This document shows positions 6,384-12,419 of a DNA stretch of 12,419 nt, one piece after another. Made by a program: the position numbers and the translations under genes. Every line of letters begins with the position of its first letter. The stretch's first letter is position 1. The notes beneath the pieces were generated by a model, which did no database searches, was not told where the DNA came from, and saw only the letters and a list, made by a program, of their open reading frames with translations. This DNA is from JALYGK01 sp036259835 (GTDB lineage: Bacteria; Actinomycetota; UBA4738): the NCBI GenBank assembly GCA_036259835.1, contig DATABA010000081.1, positions 1 to 12,419 on the forward strand. The letters run 5' to 3'.

Positions 6384-6791
6384 GTGAACCGCGTCCTCTT
6401 CGTGTGCGTCCACAACGCCGGCCGGAGCGTGATGGCCGAGGCCTTCTTCAACCGGAGGGCCGGAGGAAGGGGGGAGGCGGTCAGTGCCGGAACAGTTCCC
6501 CAGGAGAAGCCGCACCCCGAAGTGGTCGAGACCATGGGGGAGGTCGGCATCGACGTGTCGGGTCATGCCGGCAGGCTGCTTACGGACGAGATGGTCAAGT
6601 CCGCTGATCGTGTCATCACGATGGGATGCGCCGTGGACGAACAGGCCTGCCCGGCGATCCTCTACGCGAACGTCGAAGACTGGGGGCTGCCGGATCCCAA
6701 AGGTCAATCTCCGGAGCGCGTGCGGGAGATCCGCGACGAAGTAGCCAGGCGCGTTGCGTTGCTCGTGAAGTCGCTGGCGGCTTCGGCCTAA
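6384..6791 (+). CDS. arsC: Arsenate reductase, low-molecular-weight phosphatase fold
   Basis: This 135-residue protein has the low-molecular-weight tyrosine phosphatase fold of ArsC. It reduces arsenate to arsenite in the cytoplasm, using a thiol partner such as thioredoxin or mycoredoxin. The P-loop is CVHNAGRS (Cys8 to Arg14, CX5R). Cys82 and Cys89 in MGCAVDEQACP match the resolving pair of the staphylococcal type, and Asp104-Pro105 in LPDPKG fits the general-acid loop. The start is GTG 6384, 15 bp after uppP, with no clear ribosome site. Its stop lies 1 bp before the PHO-like repeat of pstS. A protein phosphatase role is possible, but the three cysteines favour arsenate reduction. No arsR or arsenite exporter gene is in view. 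Confidence 0.88.
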   Translation: MNRVLFVCVHNAGRSVMAEAFFNRRAGGRGEAVSAGTVPQEKPHPEVVETMGEVGIDVSGHAGRLLTDEMVKSADRVITMGCAVDEQACPAILYANVEDWGLPDPKGQSPERVREIRDEVARRVALLVKSLAASA

Positions 6792-6792
6792 A

Positions 6793-6836
6793 CGTTCATC
6801 TTCCGTTCACCTTCCCGCCTCGGGCGCGTCACCTCG
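6793..6836 (+). promoter_or_regulatory. PHO-box-like 11-bp direct repeats before pstS
   Basis: Four 11-bp steps can be laid out. Unit 1 (6793-6803) holds GTTCATC, unit 2 (6804-6814) holds GTTCACC, unit 3 is degenerate, and unit 4 (6826-6836) holds CGTCACC in the same phase. Units 1 and 2 both read CGTTCAYCTTC, differing at one base. GTTCACC with an 11-bp period is the described PhoP site of Streptomyces. The site lies in the only sizeable gap before pstS, so the response regulator encoded downstream is the likely binder. Confidence 0.75.
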
Positions 6837-6842
6837 CCTGTC

Positions 6843-6848
6843 TAGCGT
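6843..6848 (+). promoter_or_regulatory. Possible -10 element of pstS
   Basis: TAGCGT fits the TAnnnT pattern and lies 6 bp after the last repeat unit. This suits a promoter in which a bound activator replaces a -35 element. It would start transcription near 6855, about 67 nt before the preferred pstS ATG, or right at a GTG at 6856. Confidence 0.4.
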
Positions 6849-6870
6849 CCGCTTCGTGACTGACGACTAT

Positions 6871-6906
6871 CCGGCCAGGGCGGCCGGTCGGCGCCCAGGA
6901 GGGCGC
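6871..6906 (+). other. Two tandem hairpins in the pstS leader
   Basis: CCGGCC (6871-6876) pairs with GGCCGG (6882-6887) across a 5-nt loop, and GCGCCC (6891-6896) pairs with GGGCGC (6901-6906) across AGGA. The second loop overlaps an AGGAGG copy (6897-6902). The true ribosome site follows 5 nt after the second stem. They may steady the transcript or tune translation, or simply reflect high GC. Confidence 0.35.
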
Positions 6907-6910
6907 GCAC

Positions 6911-6918
6911 GAGGAGGA
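6911..6918 (+). promoter_or_regulatory. Ribosome-binding site of pstS
   Basis: GAGGAGGA, with AGGAGG at 6912-6917, ends 4 nt before the ATG at 6922. It supports that ATG over the in-frame GTG at 6856, which has no such site. Confidence 0.8.
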
Positions 6919-6921
6919 ATC

Positions 6922-7863
6922 ATGAGACGACGAAGCACCCTATTGGTGGTGGCGGGTCTGGCCTTCGCCCTTCTGGGAGTTGCCTGTGGAGGCGGAGCGG
7001 AAACCGGAGGCGGGGGAAGGCTCTCCGGCCAGATCGCCGCGGACGGGTCCAGCACGGTGTTCCCCATCACGCAGGCCGTCGCGGAGGAATTCAACCGCGA
7101 AAACCCGGACGTGCGGGTCTCGGTCGGCACCTCCGGAACCGGCGGTGGATTCGAGAAGTTCTGCAACGGTGAAACCGACATCTCGGATGCCTCGCGGCCG
7201 ATCGATCCCGAGGAGGAGGCGGCGTGCCGCCAGAACGGCATCGAGTACGTCGAGCTCCAGGTCGCAGTCGACGGCCTCTCCGTGATGGTCAATCCGCAGA
7301 ACAACTTCGTCGAGTGCCTGACCGTCGACGAGCTCAAAAAGATCTGGGAGCCGGACAGCAACGTCAAGACATGGAACCAGATTCGGCCCGGATTCCCGAA
7401 CCAACCCATCGCGCTGTACGGCCCCGGCACCGACTCCGGTACGTTCGATTACTTCACCGACGAGATCGTCGGCGAGGAGGGAGCGAGTCGCTCTAACTAC
7501 ACCGCGAGTGAGGACGACAACGTTCTCGTCCAGGGAATCGCCGGTGACGCGAATGCGCTGGGGTACTTCGGGTACGCGTACTTCACGCAGAACACCGACA
7601 AGCTGAAGGCCGTCGCGATCGACGACGGAAACGGCTGCGTGGCGCCGAACGAGCAGACCATCACGTCCGGACAGTACTCGCCGCTCTCCAGACCGCTGTT
7701 CATTTACGTGAAGAAGCAGTCCGCGAGTCGCCCGGAGGTTCGGGCGTTCGTCGACTTCTTCCTTCAGGTCGGGAACGAGCTGAACCGTGAGGTCGGCTAC
7801 ATCCCAGTTCCCCAGCAGACGCTGGCGGCCGAGAGGGCGGAGTGGCAGAGCTTCAAGGCGTAG
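6922..7863 (+). CDS. pstS: Phosphate ABC transporter substrate-binding lipoprotein PstS
   Basis: This secreted, lipid-anchored phosphate-binding protein delivers phosphate to PstCA. The 313-residue precursor has a signal peptide MRRRSTLLVVAGLAFALLGVAC with lipobox Cys22, followed by a Gly-rich linker. Phosphate-binding loops are ADGSSTVFP (near 40-48), GTSGTGGGFEKFC (about 71-83) with DISDASRPI, and YGPGTDSGTFDYF (about 170-182). The ATG at 6922 has a strong ribosome site. An in-frame GTG at 6856 would add 22 Arg/Gly-rich residues ahead of the signal peptide. It is the first gene of a pst operon that appears to be controlled by the PHO-like repeat upstream. Its end overlaps pstC by 22 nt. Confidence 0.96.
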   Translation: MRRRSTLLVVAGLAFALLGVACGGGAETGGGGRLSGQIAADGSSTVFPITQAVAEEFNRENPDVRVSVGTSGTGGGFEKFCNGETDISDASRPIDPEEEAACRQNGIEYVELQVAVDGLSVMVNPQNNFVECLTVDELKKIWEPDSNVKTWNQIRPGFPNQPIALYGPGTDSGTFDYFTDEIVGEEGASRSNYTASEDDNVLVQGIAGDANALGYFGYAYFTQNTDKLKAVAIDDGNGCVAPNEQTITSGQYSPLSRPLFIYVKKQSASRPEVRAFVDFFLQVGNELNREVGYIPVPQQTLAAERAEWQSFKA

Positions 7864-8777
7864 CGGGTTCAGCTTCCCTGCCGCTACGCTCGGGTCGCCG
7901 TCGGACCGGCGAGCGACTGATCAAGGGCGTGCTGTTCCTGTGCGGCATGCTGTCCGTCGCCACCACGCTCGGGATCATCGGGTCGCTCGCCTTCGAAGCC
8001 GTCGACTTCTTTCGCGACGTCTCGGTGTGGGAGTACTTCACCGGGACGCGGTGGGCACCCACTTTCAAGCCGGCCGGCTTCGGAGTACTGCCGCTGGTCA
8101 CGGCGACCCTGCTCATCACCGCGATCGCCGTGGCCGTGGCCTTCCCGGTGGGGCTCGGGGCGGCCATCTACCTGGCGGAATACGCAACGCCTCGAATCCG
8201 AAAGACAGTAAAGCCGGTGCTGGAGGTGCTGGCCGGGATTCCCACCGTCGTATTCGGTTACTTCGCTCTCACGTTCCTGACCCCGACAGTCCTTCGCCCG
8301 CTGATCCCCGGCACGAACATCTTCAACGCGCTCTCCGCCGGAATCGTGGTGGGGATCATGATCGTGCCGCTCGTCGCGTCCATCTCCGAAGACGCGATGC
8401 GGGCCGTTCCCTGGAGTCTCCGCGAAGCCGCATATGGCATGGGCGCCACGCGGCGAACCGTGGCGGCGAGGGTTGTCGTGCCGGCCGCGCTTTCGGGGAT
8501 CGTTGCCGCATTCATCCTCGGGATCTCCCGGGCGATCGGCGAGACGATGATCGTGGCCGTGGCCGCCGGTCAGATCCCCAATCTCACCGTCGACCCGCGC
8601 CAGGCGATGGAAACCATGACCACGTACATCGTCCAGGTGTCGTTGGGCGATACGCCGTTTGGAAGCACCGCGTACAAGACGATCTTCGCCCTCGGGGCGA
8701 CGCTATTCGGGATGACGCTCGCGCTCAATATCGTCTCCTACCGGTTCATCCGACGATTCCGGGAGCGATACGAATGA
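7842..8777 (+). CDS. pstC: Phosphate ABC transporter permease PstC
   Basis: This is one of the two membrane subunits of the phosphate importer. It has 311 residues with about six membrane spans, beginning near residue 27 after a short basic N-terminus. The permease EAA loop that docks on PstB is REAAYGMGATRRTVAARVVV (194-213) followed by PAALSG. ISRAIGETMIVAVAAG (228-243) is typical of PstC. The start is GTG 7842, inside the end of pstS; no other start precedes the first span. Its stop overlaps the pstA start as ATGA, so the two permeases are probably made in equal amounts by coupled translation. Confidence 0.95.
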   Translation: MAELQGVAGSASLPLRSGRRRTGERLIKGVLFLCGMLSVATTLGIIGSLAFEAVDFFRDVSVWEYFTGTRWAPTFKPAGFGVLPLVTATLLITAIAVAVAFPVGLGAAIYLAEYATPRIRKTVKPVLEVLAGIPTVVFGYFALTFLTPTVLRPLIPGTNIFNALSAGIVVGIMIVPLVASISEDAMRAVPWSLREAAYGMGATRRTVAARVVVPAALSGIVAAFILGISRAIGETMIVAVAAGQIPNLTVDPRQAMETMTTYIVQVSLGDTPFGSTAYKTIFALGATLFGMTLALNIVSYRFIRRFRERYE

Positions 8778-9645
8778 GCTCGCCGGCGGTCACCACCATC
8801 CGTCCCCTCGCCACGGGCCGGCGCGTCGAACGATCCCTCAGGGCCCTGGTGTTTCAGGTCGGGTTGATTCTGTGCCTCCTGATCGGGCTGCTCACCCTGG
8901 CGACGCTGCTCGTCGACGTTTTCGCCAAAGGGCTTCCTCGCCTGAACGGCGAGTTCGTATCGCATCTCGACTCCCGGCTCGCCTCACGCGCGGGGATTCG
9001 ACCCGCCCTCGTCGGAACGGCCTGGCTCATGGTGTTGGTGGCGGTGATCTCGTTCCCGGTGGGCGTCGGAGCGGCCGTCTACCTGGAAGAGTTCGCGCCC
9101 AAGAATCGGATCACCACGTTCCTCGAGGTAAATATCGCCAACTTGGCCGGGGTCCCCTCGATCATCTACGGCCTGTTGGGGCTCGCGGTGTTCGTTCGGC
9201 TGATGAGCCTCGGCCGAAGCATCCTGGCCGGCGCCCTGACGCTTGTCCTCCTGATCCTTCCAGTGATCATCGTGGCCGCCCGCGAGGCGCTGCGTGCCGT
9301 CCCGGACTCCATCCGCCAGGGTTCGCTGGCCGTCGGCGCCACCGAGTGGCAGACCGTCTGGCACCAGACGCTCCCCGCCGCGCTTCCCGGAACACTCACC
9401 GGGTTGATCTTGGGCCTGTCCCGGGCTATCGGCGAGACAGCGCCGCTCATCACCCTCGGAGCGCTGACCTATGTGAACTTCGTGCCTGCCGGTCCGCTGG
9501 ATCGATTCACCGCGATGCCGATCCAGATCTTCAACTGGGTGTCCCGGCCTCAGTCGGAGTACCAGAACGTCGCGGCGGCCGGAATCATCCTTCTGCTGTT
9601 GGTGCTGCTGACGATGAATGCGGTCGCAATCGTCCTGAGGAACCG

Positions 9646-9664
<19 letters not shown>
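8774..9664 (+). CDS. pstA: Phosphate ABC transporter permease PstA
   Basis: This is the second membrane subunit of the phosphate importer, 296 residues with about six spans (the first near 23-50). Hallmarks are FPVGVGAAVYLEEFAPKNR (94-112), AGVPSIIYGLLGLAVF (125-140), the EAA-like loop RQGSLAVGATEWQTVWHQTL (181-200) and LSRAIGETAPLITLGA (215-230). The start is ATG 8774, overlapping the pstC stop by 4 nt. The reading frame is open further upstream through pstC, but that part is not PstA-like. The end overlaps pstB by 19 nt. Confidence 0.95.
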
Positions 9665-10520
<856 letters not shown>

Positions 10521-10521
<1 letters not shown>

Positions 10522-11207
10522 TGCTCCAGGCGCGAAGACACTTTCACAAGGAGCTGACCTTGCTGGAGGAGGACGTGCTTCAACTGGGAGAGCGGGCAGC
10601 CAGAGCGCTCGAAAAGGCGATGCGAGCGCTCATCCACCGCGACGCCGGATTGGTGACGGAGGTCATCGAAGGTGACGACGAGCTCGACGAGATCTATATC
10701 GACATCGAGCATCGAATTCTGAGCCTGCTCGCCACCCAGACTCCTGTGGCGTCCGATCTCCGGCTGATCTCGGCGATCCTGCATTCGAACCTTCACCTGG
10801 AGCGGGTGGGCGACATGGCGGTGAACATCGCGAAAGTTACATCCGCCACGATGACCCTGCCCCGCAGCGACACGGTGTTGGCCCACCTGGAAGAGATGGG
10901 GGACCTCGTGTCGAAGATGCTCCGGGCCGCTCTGGACGCATTTGCCCTTCGAGATGCCGGCCTTGCCGAAAAGCTCCCCGACATGGACGAGCCGGTCGAC
11001 CGGTTGAACCGCAACATGTATCGGGAGGTCGTCGCCCTGGCGCATGATCACGGGCTTCTGGACTGGGGCATTCGCATGAACATGGTGTCCCGGCAGCTCG
11101 AGAGGGTCGGGGATCACGCCGTCGATATCGGCGAGCAGGTAGCCTTCCTTCTCACGGGTGAGTTCCGCGAGTTCACCGACGCCTCCCATCCAGCCACCCC
11201 CGGCTAG
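10521..11207 (+). CDS. phoU: Phosphate signalling protein PhoU
   Basis: This cytoplasmic helical-bundle protein links PstSCAB to the sensor kinase and keeps the Pho response off when phosphate is ample. It has 228 residues in two three-helix repeats. Each has the metal-binding-like ERVGD motif: LERVGDMAVNIAK (93-105) and LERVGDHAVDIGE (193-205). The ATG at 10521 shares one base with the pstB stop, so translation is coupled. The last 50 nt overlap the response regulator gene in another frame. The C-terminal tail (about 215-228) is not part of the conserved fold. Confidence 0.95.
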
Positions 11208-11892
11208 CTCGCCGCGGGTCCTGCTGGTCGAGGACGAACCCGCGCTCGTGGAGACTGTGGCGTATTCGCTGTCGCGCGAGGGCTTTCAGATCTCCGTCGC
11301 CGAAGACGGGGAGCGCGGCGTGGAGCGATTCCGTGCGGAGCGCCCGGCGTTGGTCATCCTCGATCTCATGCTGCCGCGCCTGCCCGGTCTGGACGTTCTT
11401 CGCCTGATCCGCTCCGAGTCGAACGTCCCCGTGATCGTGCTGACCGCCAAGGACTCCGAGGCGGACAAGGTATCGGGCCTCGAGTTGGGAGCCGACGACT
11501 ACATCACGAAGCCGTTCTCCGTTCGTGAGCTTGTGTCCCGCGTGCGGGCACATCTTCGAAGGGCGGACATGGCGCCCGCTGCCCGCCCCCCGGAACGGTT
11601 GACGGGCGGTCCGGTCGAGCTCGACGCAGAGCGCCACGAGGCATTCGTCCGTGGTCGTGCCGTCCAGTTCACCCCAAAGGAGTTCGAGCTGCTCGAAGTG
11701 CTATTGGAGCGGAAAGGGCGCTTGCTGACCCGCGACTTCCTGATCCAGGAGGTGTGGGGATCGGATTACTTCGGCGACACCAAGACGCTCGACGTGCATA
11801 TCAAGCGGCTTCGGCAAAAGATCGAGGACGACCCTCACAACCCGCAGCACCTCCTTACGGTGAGGGGACTCGGATACAAGTTCAACGGGTGA
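11158..11892 (+). CDS. OmpR/PhoB-family response regulator (PhoP/RegX3-like)
   Basis: This DNA-binding regulator of 244 residues is the probable partner of the sensor kinase at 3716-5437. The receiver domain (about 20-135) has the acidic pocket Glu25-Asp26, phosphoacceptor Asp69 in LVILDLMLPRLPG, switch Thr96 and Lys118 in DDYITKPFS. The C-terminal winged helix (about 150-243) includes TPKEFELLEVLLERKGRLLT (172-191) and DTKTLDVHIKRLRQKIEDD (207-225). The start is uncertain. GTG 11158 is the only standard start before the domain, has no ribosome site, and gives an 18-residue Ser/Pro-rich tail. Its place after phoU implies PhoP/RegX3 function, and it is expected to bind the repeat before pstS. 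PhoP and RegX3 cannot be told apart here. Confidence 0.93.
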   Translation: MSSASSPTPPIQPPPASSPRVLLVEDEPALVETVAYSLSREGFQISVAEDGERGVERFRAERPALVILDLMLPRLPGLDVLRLIRSESNVPVIVLTAKDSEADKVSGLELGADDYITKPFSVRELVSRVRAHLRRADMAPAARPPERLTGGPVELDAERHEAFVRGRAVQFTPKEFELLEVLLERKGRLLTRDFLIQEVWGSDYFGDTKTLDVHIKRLRQKIEDDPHNPQHLLTVRGLGYKFNG

Positions 11893-11916
11893 GTCGGACG
11901 ACGCCCGGGCGCCCAT

Positions 11917-11945
11917 TTGTGCTCCCGGTCGCCGTGGTGTATCAA
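11917..11945 (+). promoter_or_regulatory. Possible weak promoter before the DUF47 gene
   Basis: TTGTGC (11917-11922) and TATCAA (11940-11945) are 17 bp apart and lie in the 81-bp gap after the response regulator. The match to consensus is modest (3 and 4 of 6 bases). No terminator with a T-run is visible in the gap, so read-through from the pst operon remains possible. Confidence 0.25.
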
Positions 11946-11973
11946 AACCCGCCGTCAGGGAAGGAAGGACAGT

Positions 11974-12419
11974 ATGGCGCGGTTCAGACTGCGACTGGTT
12001 CCGAGGGATGAGGGCTTCTTCGAGCTGTTCGTCAAGCAGGCACGTCAGATCGAGTCTGCTGCCGCGGTTCTGGAGGACCTCATCACCAATTTCGAGGACG
12101 TCCAGGCCAAGGCCTCCCGCCTCCGGGACCTGGAGCACGAGGGGGACGAGACCACGCACCAAATCATGCGCCGGCTCAACACGACGTTCGTAACTCCGCT
12201 CGACCATGACGACATCCACCGGCTGGCGTCGACGCTCGACGATGTCATGGACCACATCGACGCCGCCGGAGACCTGTTCGTCCTGCACAAGATCGAATCG
12301 CCGTTCCCGGAGATGAAGGCACAGGCGGATGTGCTGGTGAGGACGGCGAAGACGACCCGTGAAGCGCTCGAGGTCTTGCCCAAGTTCTCGCGACTGGCCG
12401 ACTACTGGGTGGAGATCAA
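11974..12419 (+). CDS. DUF47 (PhoU-like) phosphate transport regulator (partial)
   Basis: This is the N-terminal 148 residues of a helical PhoU-related protein of the DUF47 family. Members usually sit directly before a Pit-type low-affinity phosphate transporter and modulate it. Visible features are the start MARFRLRLVPRDEGFFELF, helices with KQARQIESAAAVLEDLITNF, LRDLEHEGDETTHQIMRRLN, and the family motif TPLDHDDIHRLASTLDDVMD. The ATG at 11974 follows AAGGAAGGA (11961-11969) by 4 nt. The gene runs off the right edge; family members are about 205 to 215 residues, so roughly 60 residues are missing. A pit gene is predicted just beyond the window; this is inference. Confidence 0.9.
   Translation, partial: MARFRLRLVPRDEGFFELFVKQARQIESAAAVLEDLITNFEDVQAKASRLRDLEHEGDETTHQIMRRLNTTFVTPLDHDDIHRLASTLDDVMDHIDAAGDLFVLHKIESPFPEMKAQADVLVRTAKTTREALEVLPKFSRLADYWVEI

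Noticed and set aside
7787..8773. Open frame leading into pstA from inside pstS and pstC
   Set aside because: The translated extension is Arg/Gly/Asp-rich shadow sequence of pstS and pstC. PstA similarity starts at 8774.
11159..11176. GAGTTCCGCGAGTTCACC as a second PHO box
   Set aside because: The period is 9 rather than 11 bp, only one copy matches GTTCACC, and it comes from the EFREF codons of phoU.
11893..11973. Palindrome CGCCCGGGCG after the response regulator as a terminator
   Set aside because: The stem is short with no usable loop, and no T-run follows. It more likely reflects GC-rich sequence.

Overview
The window is GC-rich, densely coded bacterial DNA. It most likely comes from the chromosome of an actinobacterium (Actinomycetota), probably an uncultured or poorly studied lineage. 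The evidence is a PPOX-class enzyme of the F420-dependent kind, the actinobacterial trio of MSMEG_4193-type phosphatase, DUF3090 protein and SCO1664-family protein, a RegX3/PhoP-like regulator, many GTG starts, and a PHO-box-like 11-bp repeat of the kind described in Streptomyces. I see no rRNA, tRNA, CRISPR array, insertion sequence or prophage gene. No stretch longer than 130 bp lacks a gene.

Left half, minus strand (5437 down to 1): seven genes run the same way with short gaps or 4-nt overlaps. In transcription order they are a PhoR-type sensor kinase, a histidine phosphatase, a DUF3090 zinc-ribbon protein, a SCO1664-family kinase-like protein, an ECF sigma factor, an O6-methylguanine-DNA methyltransferase, and a PPOX-fold enzyme cut by the left edge. 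The last three form a tightly overlapping sub-operon that suggests sigma-controlled alkylation or redox defence. The phosphatase/DUF3090/SCO1664 trio is a conserved actinobacterial set of unknown role. From memory, it lies near uppP and mshC in mycobacteria.

Right half, plus strand (5520 to the right edge): uppP, which appears to use an ACG start codon, and a CX5R-type arsenate reductase come first. A 130-bp regulatory gap with a PHO-box-like repeat follows. Then comes a complete high-affinity phosphate system: pstS, pstC, pstA, pstB and phoU, a PhoP/RegX3-type response regulator, and a DUF47 (PhoU-like) protein cut by the right edge. The DUF47 gene normally precedes a low-affinity Pit transporter.

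The likely logic is this. The kinase (PhoR) and regulator (PhoP/RegX3) sense phosphate limitation through PstSCAB and PhoU, and the regulator acts at the repeat before pstS. The sensor gene is split from its regulator, lies about 5.7 kb away on the opposite strand, and stands between uppP and the phosphatase trio. The arsenate reductase beside a phosphate importer fits detoxification of arsenate that enters as a phosphate mimic. UppP also releases inorganic phosphate. The most novel candidate is the phosphatase/zinc-ribbon/kinase trio, a possible phosphotransfer system now placed behind the phosphate sensor.
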